DNA of 64,000 nucleotides, taken from Pseudomonadales bacterium. GTDB taxonomy: Bacteria > Pseudomonadota > Gammaproteobacteria > Pseudomonadales > Azotimanducaceae. Below are positions 32,507 through 41,081 of this stretch, piece after piece. The notes under the pieces were generated by a model. It was not told the DNA's origin. It worked only from the letters and a program-made list of their open reading frames with translations, and did not search any database. The first letter of the stretch is position 1; each line of letters opens with the position of its first letter. The stretch is taken from the NCBI GenBank assembly GCA_028279305.1, contig JANQOA010000183.1, forward strand, positions 1 to 64,000, in the 5' to 3' direction. The translations under genes were made by a program, and so were the position numbers.

Positions 32507-34408
32507 ATGAAGGTATTTGAACACGAAGGGGATTCCCAGGCGCAGGATGAACTGTACAAGGTGCGCCACAGTCTGGCGCATGTCATGGCGCAGGCGGTGC
32601 TGGAGATGCGGCCCGGCAGCACCCTGGGCTTTGGTCCGCCGATCAGTGACGGGTTTTACTACGACTTCATCCTCAGCGAACCGCTCACCGAAGAGGATTT
32701 TCCGGAACTGACCCGCCGCATGAAAAAAATCATCAAGAAAGGTCAGCGGTTCGACCACGAAGAGTTGCCGGCCGCGGAAGCCCTGCAGCGGATTGCGGAA
32801 ATGGGTGAACCCTATAAACAGGAGTACGGGGCGGAGTTGATCGACAAACACGGCCTCAGCAGCTTGTCCTTTTACCGCAACGGACCTTTTCTGGACATGT
32901 GTGAAGGTCCCCATGTGCACACCACCAGGGACATTCCCCGCGACGGCTTTAAGCTGCGCTCGGTGGCGGGCGCCTATTGGCGCGGGGATTCGGACAACGT
33001 GATGATGACCCGCATTTATGCATGGGCGTTTCTGGATGCGGAAACCCTGGACAAACACGTTACCGCCTTTGAGGAAGCACAAGCCCGGGACCACAAGAAG
33101 CTGGGCCGCGAGCTGAGTATCTTCACCATCGATCAGGACATCGGCAAGGGTTTGCCTTTGTGGCTGCCCAACGGCACGGTTATCCGTGAAGAGCTTGAAA
33201 ACCTGGCCAAAGAGCTGGAGTTCAAAGCCGGTTATCAGCGTGTTGCCACCCCGCACCTGGCCAAGGAGTCCCTTTATCATACCACCGGCCATCTGCCCTA
33301 CTACGCGGAAGATATGTACCCCTCAATGGAGTTGTTTGAGTCCGTGGAGGCGGAGGGGTCGGAGGAGGCGGGTGAAGCCGGGGCGGCGGCCGGCGATGCG
33401 GCGCAGCCGGAGCAGCGCTTGAAAGAAGCTTACCGGCTGCGGCCCATGAACTGCCCGCATCACCACAAGATTTTTGCCGCGGAACCGCGCAGCTACCGGG
33501 ATCTGCCCATGCGCCTGGCGGAGTACGGCCAGGTGTACCGCTTTGAAGATTCGGGTGCGGTGGGTGGACTTGTCAGAGTGCGGGGCATGGCGATGAACGA
33601 TGCGCACATTTACTGCACCCGGGAGCAGATCAAAGACGAATTCAAGGCGGTGATCGAAATGTCGCGCACCGCTTACCGGATTCTGGGGCTGGATGACTTT
33701 CAGATCCGCCTGTCCCGCTGGGACCCTGAAGATCCCAAGGGCAAAGACAAATACGTCGACAACCCGGCCGCCTGGGAGGCTTCCGAAGCGATTCTGGTTG
33801 AAGTGCTGCGGGAAATGCAGACCGACTACAAAGAAGGGGTTGGCGAAGCTGCCTTTTACGGTCCGAAGCTGGACTTCCAGTTTGTCACCGTCACCGGCCG
33901 GGAAGAGAGCGTGTCTACCGTGCAGTTGGACTTTGCCGTGCCCGAACGCATGGGTTTGAAGTATGTCGGCGCGGACGGTGAGGAACACGTGCCGTATTGT
34001 ATTCACCGCGCGCCGTTCAGCACCCATGAACGCTTTGTGGCGTTTCTGATTGAGCACTACGCCGGCGCGTTTCCAACCTGGCTGGCGCCGCTGCAGGTGC
34101 AGGTGCTGACGGTATCGGAACAGTTCGACGAATATGCCGGCGGCCTGGTTGACCGCCTGCGCGGCCAGATGGTGCGCGCGGAATTGGCGCCTTCAAACGA
34201 TACGCTGCCGAAAAAGATCCGCTCCGGCACCACCCGCAAGATTCCTAACCTGCTGATTGTCGGTGAGCGGGAGGCAGCGGATGGAACGGTCACGCTGCGC
34301 CGTTACGGCCACAGGGACCAGCACACCATGAGCGTGGATGACTTTGAAAAGGCGCTGCTCACCACCATACGGGAGCGGCGCCTGGAATTTGCCCTGCCGG
34401 AAGGTTAA
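32507..34408 (+). CDS. thrS: Threonyl-tRNA synthetase, TGS-less variant
   Basis: A 633-residue class II synthetase charging tRNA-Thr. The N-terminal TGS domain of the usual enzyme is missing: only ~20 residues precede the editing motif RHSLAH, and the second editing motif MCEGPHV (Cys, His) is intact. The zinc Cys/His residues are kept in RPMNCPHH, NDAHIYC and CIHRAPF. An acidic/Ala-rich insert of about 25 residues (ESVEAEGSEEAGEAGAAAGD) precedes motif 2. PMNCPHH and VGGLVRVRGMAMNDAH differ from the common PMNCPGH and HGLMRVRGFTQDDAH. infC does not follow, unlike the typical thrS-infC order. ATG 32507 is chosen over an in-frame TTG at 32489. Confidence 0.93.
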   Translation: MKVFEHEGDSQAQDELYKVRHSLAHVMAQAVLEMRPGSTLGFGPPISDGFYYDFILSEPLTEEDFPELTRRMKKIIKKGQRFDHEELPAAEALQRIAEMGEPYKQEYGAELIDKHGLSSLSFYRNGPFLDMCEGPHVHTTRDIPRDGFKLRSVAGAYWRGDSDNVMMTRIYAWAFLDAETLDKHVTAFEEAQARDHKKLGRELSIFTIDQDIGKGLPLWLPNGTVIREELENLAKELEFKAGYQRVATPHLAKESLYHTTGHLPYYAEDMYPSMELFESVEAEGSEEAGEAGAAAGDAAQPEQRLKEAYRLRPMNCPHHHKIFAAEPRSYRDLPMRLAEYGQVYRFEDSGAVGGLVRVRGMAMNDAHIYCTREQIKDEFKAVIEMSRTAYRILGLDDFQIRLSRWDPEDPKGKDKYVDNPAAWEASEAILVEVLREMQTDYKEGVGEAAFYGPKLDFQFVTVTGREESVSTVQLDFAVPERMGLKYVGADGEEHVPYCIHRAPFSTHERFVAFLIEHYAGAFPTWLAPLQVQVLTVSEQFDEYAGGLVDRLRGQMVRAELAPSNDTLPKKIRSGTTRKIPNLLIVGEREAADGTVTLRRYGHRDQHTMSVDDFEKALLTTIRERRLEFALPEG

Positions 34409-34436
34409 GGCCGGAAGGTTAGGGCCGGAAGGTTAG
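34395..34436 (+). repeat. Three tandem 14-base repeats at the thrS 3' end
   Basis: Unit GGCCGGAAGGTTAG at 34409-34422 and 34423-34436, preceded by a near copy at 34395-34408 that contains the last codons and TAA stop of thrS. Decayed copies (CCCGGAAGGATAG, CGGGGAAGGTAG) continue to about 34484, where AGCCTTC/GAAGGCT arms can form a hairpin. Confidence 0.75.
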
Positions 34437-34489
34437 CGTTCCCGGAAGGATAGCCTTCGGGGAAGGTAGCTTTCTGTGAAGGCTGCTGG

Positions 34490-36814
34490 TCAGCCGTCGG
34501 TGCGGGCTTGCTGTGACGGCAAATCCGCCGCAGCGCTCATCTTGTTGTCCGCGGGTACCGGTTCCAGCTGGGCAATCTGCCGGGTCAGGCTGATCAGGTC
34601 CAACAGCACCTTGCCGGCTTCCTCCAGCATGGCGTCGTCTTCGATCAGTTCTATTTCAGCTTCCGCGGCGTCAGCCTTCGGGGCCGGGTCTTCTTGGGTT
34701 ATGCCGGCGCTGGCGTGTGCCGCGTCAATCGGGGCTTCGTCAGCCGCGGACTTGTCCTCGTTCTCAGCGTCATGCAGCTCTTCAAGGTGATCCAGACTCT
34801 TGGCCGGGGTTTTCCCCTTGGCAATGCGCAGGCTGTTTTCCAGATCCAGACGCCATTGATCATCTTGCGCTTTTTCCGCGCGGCGCTGGGATTCGTTCAG
34901 GGAAAGATGAGTGCGTGCGGACGCCTGTTTGCTTTTGGCGGACAGCGCGCGGATGTAGTTGAAGTCGACGTTGTCGGCGACCCGGCCGTCGTGGCGCAGG
35001 CGCAATTCTTCAAGCAGCGGCGCCAGTTCCATGGACTGATCGTAGACGGCGGGTTTAATCATGTCCCAGGGCATGGCGTCGTCCAGGGAGCTTTCGCCTA
35101 CCTCTTCCACGTCAAACAGTTCCGGGAAGGCGACGTCCGGGATGATGCCCTGATGCTGGGTACTCTGCCCGGATACCCGGTAAAACTTGGCCGCGGTAAT
35201 CTTCAACTGGCCGCGGTTCAGCGGAATCAGGGTCTGCACGGTGCCCTTGCCGAAGGTCTGGCTGCCGATAATCAGCCCGCGCCCGTAATCCTGAATGGCA
35301 CCGGCAAAAATCTCCGAGGCGGAAGCCGACAGGCGGTTCACCATCACCGCCAGCGGCCCTTCCCAGGCAATGGACTTGTCGGTGTCGGCATATACGTTGG
35401 GGCGCCGGCGCGCGCTTTTAACCTGCACGGTAGGCCCTGACTCGATAAACAAACCCGTCAACGTGTCGGCTTCCTGCAGGGAGCCGCCGCCGTTGTCGCG
35501 CAGATCGATAATCAGGCCGTCGATGTTTTCTTCTTTCAGCTTGTTAATCAGTTTGGCCACGTCGCGGGTGGTGCTGCGGTAGTTGGGGTCACCCTGCTGG
35601 CTGGCGCGGAAATCCACATAAAAGGTAGGCACGTCGATGACGCCGATGCGCAGCTCTTTATCTATTTTGGTGTCATGCAGGGTCAGCAGCTTGGCCTGGG
35701 CCGCCTGTTCTTCCAGTTGTACCGTGTTACGGGTGATGGTCACTACCTTGCTGGTATCGTCTTCGCTGCCGGCGGGAATCACTTCCAGGCGCACGGTGGA
35801 ACCCTTGGGCCCGCGAATCAGTTCAACCACATCGTCCAGACGCCAGCCGACCACATCAATCAGCGGGCCCTGGCCGCCCTGGCCGACGCTGACAATTTTG
35901 TCCTCTACCTGAATGGCGCCGGCTTTGTCCGCAGGCCCGGCGGGTACCAGGCGCACCACCTCAGTGTAATCGTCCTCACTCTTCAGGACTGCGCCAATGC
36001 CCTCCAGGGACAGCGACATGTTGATGTTGAAATTCTGTGAGGTGCGCGGAGAAAAATACTGGGTGTGGGGATCGTAGGTGCTGGCAAAGGCATTGATGTA
36101 TACCTGGAAAGCGTCCTCACTTTTGTTCTGCACAGTCTGCTTCAGGCGGTTGCGGTAGCGTTTGGTCAGCAACTCGCTGATTTCTTCAAATTCCTTGTCG
36201 TTCAGCCGCATGCTCAGTACCGCCGCTTTCAGGCGCTTGCGCCAGTACTCGTCCTGGGCGGCCTCATCAGCCGGCCAGGCGGAATTTTCGCGGTCGATTT
36301 CCAGTGATTCGTCAACCGCAAAATCGAGGTCCTGCAAGCCCTGCTTAACCTGGTCGAGCAGAAACTGCAGGCGGTCGACGGCGCGGCTCTGATAACGGTT
36401 GAAGATGATAAAAGCGGGTTCCAGATCGCCGCGCTTCAGCGAGTCGTCCAGGGCATAGCGGTACTGTTCAAACTCCTCGATGTCAGCAGCCAGAAAATAG
36501 GCCCGGCCGGCATCCAGGGTGTTCAGGTATTTGTCAAAAATTTCGCTGGAGATGCCGTCGTCCAACGGTTTCTTTACGTAGTGGTTGTGGCGCAACTGCT
36601 CAACCACCGTGAGGCTGGTGCGCGGGTGCACGTCCAGGGGCTTCAACAGGGGCGGCGTAACCTTGGCGTCAACCGTCTCTTCAGGATGGATGCCGTCGCT
36701 GCCTGACTGGGCCCAGGCGGTAACTGAAGCGGCAACCGCCAGCAGCCAGACGCTGCCGCGTATGCGCGGTTGTGAAAACCATCGACGGATCAACCGATTA
36801 AACTGCAAAAACAT
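34490..36814 (-). CDS. prc: Carboxy-terminal processing protease Prc (Tsp), S41
   Basis: A 774-residue periplasmic protease with an N-terminal signal sequence (WLLAVAASVTAWAQS). A long N-terminal helical domain is followed by a PDZ domain (GIGAVLKSEDDYTEV..AGAIQVEDKIVSVGQG) and the S41 protease domain. The Ser-Lys dyad is Ser498 in SASASEIFAGA and Lys523 in FGKGTVQ. A C-terminal DUF3340-like helical region ends in an acidic Ala/Glu/Asp-rich tail longer than in E. coli. It degrades misfolded periplasmic proteins and cleaves wall-enzyme substrates. Convergent with thrS. Confidence 0.93.
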   Translation of the reverse strand: MFLQFNRLIRRWFSQPRIRGSVWLLAVAASVTAWAQSGSDGIHPEETVDAKVTPPLLKPLDVHPRTSLTVVEQLRHNHYVKKPLDDGISSEIFDKYLNTLDAGRAYFLAADIEEFEQYRYALDDSLKRGDLEPAFIIFNRYQSRAVDRLQFLLDQVKQGLQDLDFAVDESLEIDRENSAWPADEAAQDEYWRKRLKAAVLSMRLNDKEFEEISELLTKRYRNRLKQTVQNKSEDAFQVYINAFASTYDPHTQYFSPRTSQNFNINMSLSLEGIGAVLKSEDDYTEVVRLVPAGPADKAGAIQVEDKIVSVGQGGQGPLIDVVGWRLDDVVELIRGPKGSTVRLEVIPAGSEDDTSKVVTITRNTVQLEEQAAQAKLLTLHDTKIDKELRIGVIDVPTFYVDFRASQQGDPNYRSTTRDVAKLINKLKEENIDGLIIDLRDNGGGSLQEADTLTGLFIESGPTVQVKSARRRPNVYADTDKSIAWEGPLAVMVNRLSASASEIFAGAIQDYGRGLIIGSQTFGKGTVQTLIPLNRGQLKITAAKFYRVSGQSTQHQGIIPDVAFPELFDVEEVGESSLDDAMPWDMIKPAVYDQSMELAPLLEELRLRHDGRVADNVDFNYIRALSAKSKQASARTHLSLNESQRRAEKAQDDQWRLDLENSLRIAKGKTPAKSLDHLEELHDAENEDKSAADEAPIDAAHASAGITQEDPAPKADAAEAEIELIEDDAMLEEAGKVLLDLISLTRQIAQLEPVPADNKMSAAADLPSQQARTDG

Positions 36815-36864
36815 ATTGTGATTTCACCCACCACAGACGTATAGATAATATTCCCCGCCAAGCA

Positions 36865-36888
36865 GCGCATCTGTCTGCTAAGATGCGC
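36865..36888. repeat. Perfect inverted repeat
   Basis: GCGCATCT/AGATGCGC, 8 bp with an 8-base loop, in the 285-base region between the prc and FKBP starts. No T-run, so it is not a typical terminator; it could be an operator or an RNA hairpin. Confidence 0.5.
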
Positions 36889-37103
36889 CCTGCGGCTCGC
36901 GTGTTAGCAAGCACCATACTTTCTAGTGTGACTCACCGGCGGCCGGTTAAGTTCCAGTAGCGCCTGTGAAGCCATGCTGAAAGGGTATCCCCCAATACGC
37001 CTCAGCAGACTATCAAATATGCTCCAAGGTCCTGTGTGGAGAATGTAACCCGGTAGTAATGCACGCCGCAACTCGACGTAGATAGACAACTGAGGAATTT
37101 GTG

Positions 37104-37838
37104 ATGAAAAAGACCGTATACGGCGTTCTGCTGGGGGTTTCAGCAGGCCTGATGCTACTGGGTTGCGAAAGAGCCGCAATTGCTGAGGATCAATCGCCGG
37201 AAAATAATGACAACAAAGCTGCCATAATACCTCTTGAAGACGACATAGCCAAGGCCAGTTATCTGCTCGGTAACAGCCAGGCTGCGCAGTTACAGAATCA
37301 GACCGCCGGCGTGCTGGACGCCCGGGCTTTTACCGCCGGCGTGAGCGACGCCCTGAATGGACAGGCGAACAGAGTCGGCACGGAAGATGCGGAAGCTTTG
37401 TTGCAGGCCTTTCAGACCGCTATTGCCGCCAAGCAGCAGGAGGCCTATGCAGGGGAAACTGCCTCCGGCGATGCTTTCCGCAGCGAGTTTGCCAAGCAGC
37501 CCGGCGTAGTCAGCCTGCCGTCGGGGCTCCTTTACCAGGTCATGGTCGACAGCGAAGGGCCCAAGCCCGCTTTGACCGACACCGTCACCACCCACTATCA
37601 CGGCACCCTGACCAGCGGCGAGGTCTTCGACAGCTCCGTGCAGCGCGATCAGCCGGCCAGTTTTCCGGTTAACGGGGTGATTAAAGGTTGGACGGAAGCG
37701 CTGCAACTGATGTCCGTGGGCTCAAAGTGGAAGCTGGTGATCCCGCCGGATCTGGCTTACGGCGCCCGCGGCGCCGGCGGCTCCATCCCGCCCCAGGCGA
37801 CCCTGGTCTTTGAAGTTGAATTGCTGGCCATCAACTGA
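37104..37838 (+). CDS. FKBP-type peptidyl-prolyl isomerase, lipoprotein
   Basis: A 244-residue Mip/FkpA-like isomerase. The N-terminus ends in the lipobox LMLLGC, predicting an outer-membrane or periplasmic lipoprotein. Residues ~45-125 form the dimerisation domain (ASYLLGNSQAAQLQNQ), and the C-terminal FKBP domain has VTTHYHGTLTSGEVFDSS and PPDLAYGARGAGGSIPPQATLVFEVELL. It assists folding of exported proteins. ATG 37104 follows GAGGAA; an upstream GTG at 37101 is less likely. Being beside prc suggests an envelope quality-control neighbourhood. Confidence 0.9.
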   Translation: MKKTVYGVLLGVSAGLMLLGCERAAIAEDQSPENNDNKAAIIPLEDDIAKASYLLGNSQAAQLQNQTAGVLDARAFTAGVSDALNGQANRVGTEDAEALLQAFQTAIAAKQQEAYAGETASGDAFRSEFAKQPGVVSLPSGLLYQVMVDSEGPKPALTDTVTTHYHGTLTSGEVFDSSVQRDQPASFPVNGVIKGWTEALQLMSVGSKWKLVIPPDLAYGARGAGGSIPPQATLVFEVELLAIN

Positions 37839-37853
37839 GGAGTTGGTGGCAGG

Positions 37854-38534
37854 CTAAGGGTCCGGCTCCACCGCCGCACCAATCGCTTCAGCCAGGTAAG
37901 TTAACTGGCTGAAGTAGAGTTTTACGTCCTTAAGGTCGATATCCGCCGGGTTGATATTATTGAAGCTGCTGCCGCGCAGGTCGGCACCGCGCAGGGTTAA
38001 CCCGGCGGCGGTGCAGTTGTGCAGTTCGTTGTGATCCAGGGACGCGCCGCTGAAGTCGCAGTAATCCAGGCAGGCTTCCAGCATGCGGCAGTGGCTGACC
38101 GTGGCATTCACCAGGTAGTTGTTGGCCAGGTTTGCGTAACTGAGGTTGCAGTGGTTAACGGTGAGCTCAACCAGATCAGAGTTGCCCACCGGCAGGCGGA
38201 AGTCGCTCTTGGACAGGTCTGCGCCCTGCATCTGGCAGTGCTCAAAAGTTAAGCCGTAACCCTTTATACGGGTAAACTCCACCACGGTCAGGTTGCAGTG
38301 GCTGAAGCTGGCGTCCTGAAGCTGCGCCTGGCTGAAATCCGCCGGTTCGGTGGAATTGTCGTTGTTAAAGCGGCAATGCTGGAAGCGGCAGCCGCGCAAG
38401 GTGGCGGCGCGGAAATTACAGGCGACAAAACCGCAGCCCTCAAATACACAATCCGTCAGATCCCGGCGGGCGAAGTCTTCCGCGCGCCAATCCTGATCCC
38501 GGTAGTGGTGTCCCTGTTTTACATCAGCGGCCAA
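37854..38534 (-). CDS. Qnr-like pentapeptide repeat protein
   Basis: A right-handed beta-helix protein of 226 residues. It has pentapeptide repeats with Cys at regular places (DCVFEGCGFVACNF, FSHCNL, FEHCQMQGADL, LNHCNLSYANL-like, CDFSGASL, LRGADLRG) and two interruptions (around NNDNSTEP and RLPVGNSD) where Qnr proteins have loops A and B. The ending DLKDVKLYFSQLTYLAEAIGAAV resembles the Qnr C-terminus. Qnr proteins protect DNA gyrase from quinolones and toxins. The frame runs to 39383 but that part is antisense to the MFS gene; TTG 38534 with GGGGAG upstream is the best start. Confidence 0.78.
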   Translation of the reverse strand: MAADVKQGHHYRDQDWRAEDFARRDLTDCVFEGCGFVACNFRAATLRGCRFQHCRFNNDNSTEPADFSQAQLQDASFSHCNLTVVEFTRIKGYGLTFEHCQMQGADLSKSDFRLPVGNSDLVELTVNHCNLSYANLANNYLVNATVSHCRMLEACLDYCDFSGASLDHNELHNCTAAGLTLRGADLRGSSFNNINPADIDLKDVKLYFSQLTYLAEAIGAAVEPDP

Positions 38535-38640
38535 ATGCTCTCCCCGGAAGATACGGCCCGCGTTGGGCCTGCAGGTGTGTGTCCCTTGCACTTTAATCGA
38601 TATTGCACCGAAATTGGTTGATAATGGCGCAGGGGGATCA

Positions 38641-39861
38641 GTGTCCGAATCCAGTGAAGTTAATATCTGGCGCTCCGGCCAGTTTCGTGCATATTTAAAC
38701 GGTACCGCTTTTTCAGGCATGGCGTTTGCCATGCAACAATTGCTGCTGAACTGGATTCTTGTCGGCATATTGCTGCTGCCCGCGGACCAGGTGGGACTGA
38801 TCCAGGCTGTTATCGGCATTCCCGGGGTGTTCCTGATGTTGATGGGGGGCGCGGTAGCGGACCGCGCGGATCCACGAAATCTGCTGGTTGGCATATACCT
38901 GCTGGCGCCGGTATTCCCGTTGTTCCTGATCGCCATGCACGGCGCTGACCTGTTTGACGTCTGGAGCGTCATGATCTGGGGGTTGGGTATCGGGGTTGCC
39001 CAGTCGTATTCCATGCCGGCGCAGCAGGCCATTCTGAACCGGGTCACCGGCAGCCAGGTGCAGCAGGGGGTGACCGCGGCTACCGCCGCCGGTTTTGTCG
39101 TGCAGGTGATCGGCCTGATATTCGCCGGCCAGATTGACCGCTTCGGGGTAGCGCCGGTGCTGCTCAGCCAGGGGGTGGTGCTGCTGCTGGCGGCGTGGGC
39201 CATGCTTGGCGTCAGCCGGGCGCCGCAGACGGCGCCGGCGGCCAACGGGCAGAACGCGCTGCGCGGCATCCGCGAGGGCCTGCAGGCCGTATACAGGCAT
39301 AAAGTGATCCTGCAGGTGCTGGTGATCAACTTTCTATCCAGCATCTTTAACGCCGGTTCGTTTGTGACCGTGTTCCCGTACATCGTGAAACGTGTCTATA
39401 ACGGTGACGCGCTGGATCTTTCCGGGTTGATGGCTTTGTTTTTTGCCGGTGCAGCCATATCCAATGCCATCCTTCTGCGTTTCATGCCCATGCAGCGCCC
39501 GGGACGGGTTTACCTGCTGATGCAGTTGTCGCGGATCGTGGTGCTGTTTCTGTTCTACATTAAAGGTGACTGGTGGCTGCTGGTGCTGGCTTCGTTCGGC
39601 TGGGGCTTCAACATGGGGGTGACCAGCAATCTGGCGCGCACCATTGTGCAGGAGTCCGCGGCGCCTGAATTCCGCGGCCGCATCCTGTCCGTATTCAGCG
39701 TCGGCATGGTCGGCAGCGCACCGATCGGCGCCATTGTCTTAGGTTGGATGATCGAAAGATTCGGCACCCTGGAAGCCTTGTGGCCGGCCATGATCCTGTC
39801 GCTGCTGTTGTTCGTGTACGGGCTGTTTACGCCGGTGTGGCGTTACCGCAGCGACACATGA
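38641..39861 (+). CDS. MFS exporter, EntS/MFS_3-like
   Basis: A 406-residue membrane protein with about 11-12 hydrophobic helices and the motif A-like loop GGAVADRADPRNLL. The family exports siderophores, macrolides and other small molecules. GTG 38641 with AGGGGGATCA directly before it is chosen over an earlier frame start at 38563. It is divergent from the Qnr-like gene with about 105 bases between starts, so an efflux pump and a gyrase-protection-type protein share a control region. Confidence 0.85.
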   Translation: MSESSEVNIWRSGQFRAYLNGTAFSGMAFAMQQLLLNWILVGILLLPADQVGLIQAVIGIPGVFLMLMGGAVADRADPRNLLVGIYLLAPVFPLFLIAMHGADLFDVWSVMIWGLGIGVAQSYSMPAQQAILNRVTGSQVQQGVTAATAAGFVVQVIGLIFAGQIDRFGVAPVLLSQGVVLLLAAWAMLGVSRAPQTAPAANGQNALRGIREGLQAVYRHKVILQVLVINFLSSIFNAGSFVTVFPYIVKRVYNGDALDLSGLMALFFAGAAISNAILLRFMPMQRPGRVYLLMQLSRIVVLFLFYIKGDWWLLVLASFGWGFNMGVTSNLARTIVQESAAPEFRGRILSVFSVGMVGSAPIGAIVLGWMIERFGTLEALWPAMILSLLLFVYGLFTPVWRYRSDT

Positions 39862-39911
39862 TCTTTTCTGATCTGGGGCCTGACCTGGTAACTGACTTGA
39901 GGCCCGACGGG

Positions 39912-40883
39912 TTATTTAACCTGCACGCTGACCTCAGCGGACATTGCCCCTTCCACGCCGTCGCCATCCACCGTGCTGACCGCAAAGTAATAGGTGCCGG
40001 GTAACAAGTCCGCCCACCACTCCGTGGTGTCCGGGGGCACCCGGACGTTGTCGGAGTAATTGCTGGGCGCGGTACCCCAGTAGATGTTGTAGCCGCCGAT
40101 TGACTCCAGCGGTGAACCGTCCGCTTTGCTGGTGGGGGCGCGCCAGGCGAGCAGGCTGGTGCGTATATCCACGGCGGCCATGGCCACGGCGCTGTTATTA
40201 CCCTGGTAGCAGGTCAGTTGAAAGGTGGCGGAGTCGGTCAACGGCGGGGTGACAAATGCACCGGACACCGGCTGCGGGCCGGTCCAGCCGCCGCTGGCCA
40301 CACAGTAGTCGGCGTTGGCTGAGGTCCAGGTGAGTTCCACACTCCGGTCGGGTGCCACCGTGGCGTCGCTGATCTGCAGGTCCACGCTGACCCCGTTCTG
40401 GTTGTGCACCTGTACTTCGGCTTCAGCCAGCGCGCCGCTGCCGCCGTTGGCGCCGGAGCAGCTCAGCATGAAGCGTTGGTTTTCGGTCAGCGGGCCGACT
40501 ACGGTACTGCCGCTGACAATCTGGGCCCCCTGCCAGCCGCCGGAGGCTACGCAGGATGCCGCGTTGTTGCTCTGCCAGCTTAAGGTGACGTAGCCACCCT
40601 GCTGCACAACCGCCGGCACAGCCTGCAGGCTGACGCTGGGTGCGGCCGCCTGGGTTGCGGTTTGCGGGTTGTTGCTCAGGTAGTCATTGATGTTCTGCTG
40701 GAGTCCGCCGGGCAGGAAGTGAGAGGTGAGTTCCGCCGTCAGCCCATAAGAAATGCCTAAACCGGCGGTACTCAGGGTCAAAATGGGGCTTGTGCCTGGG
40801 GTTTGCGCAAAGCTGATAGAAGCTGAGAGGGTCATCAGCGCGCCGAATGCGGTGCGCAGGCACGTGCAATAGTGATTTTTCAT
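39912..40883 (-). CDS. Secreted protein with two Ig-like repeats and a fibronectin III-like domain
   Basis: A 323-residue exported protein (signal peptide to ASISFAQ). Two ~85-residue repeats share the pattern VxLxWxSxNAxxCVASGGWxGxQxVSG..V.PLT...F.L.C, each with a Cys pair that could form a disulfide. The C-terminal ~90 residues (LAWRAPTSKADGSPLESIGGYNIYWG ... YYFAVSTVDGDG) are a fibronectin type III-like domain. This looks like an extracellular binding or adhesion module; the ligand is unknown. Confidence 0.72.
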   Translation of the reverse strand: MKNHYCTCLRTAFGALMTLSASISFAQTPGTSPILTLSTAGLGISYGLTAELTSHFLPGGLQQNINDYLSNNPQTATQAAAPSVSLQAVPAVVQQGGYVTLSWQSNNAASCVASGGWQGAQIVSGSTVVGPLTENQRFMLSCSGANGGSGALAEAEVQVHNQNGVSVDLQISDATVAPDRSVELTWTSANADYCVASGGWTGPQPVSGAFVTPPLTDSATFQLTCYQGNNSAVAMAAVDIRTSLLAWRAPTSKADGSPLESIGGYNIYWGTAPSNYSDNVRVPPDTTEWWADLLPGTYYFAVSTVDGDGVEGAMSAEVSVQVK

Positions 40884-41081
40884 GGGGATTAACGGGTACT
40901 TCTAAGAATTTGTGAGGAAATTATGGACCGCGGTTGTTTGCAGACAGATAGATCGTTTGCGAGAGCGGCTAGTGTGTGGGGCGAACCTTAATGTGAGCTG
41001 AACGGCCTGATTAGGGGCGCGCACTTTAACCCGTTGCACAGCACGGGTAAAGTGCGCGGCAAAGGTGTCAGGACTTAAGTT

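Noticed and set aside
38535-39383. N-terminal extension of the Qnr-like frame on the minus strand (281 residues before 38534)
   Set aside because: It is antisense to a well-supported MFS gene, is rich in Thr/Pro/Arg shadow-type composition, and the pentapeptide repeats begin only after 38534, where a TTG with a good ribosome-binding site exists.
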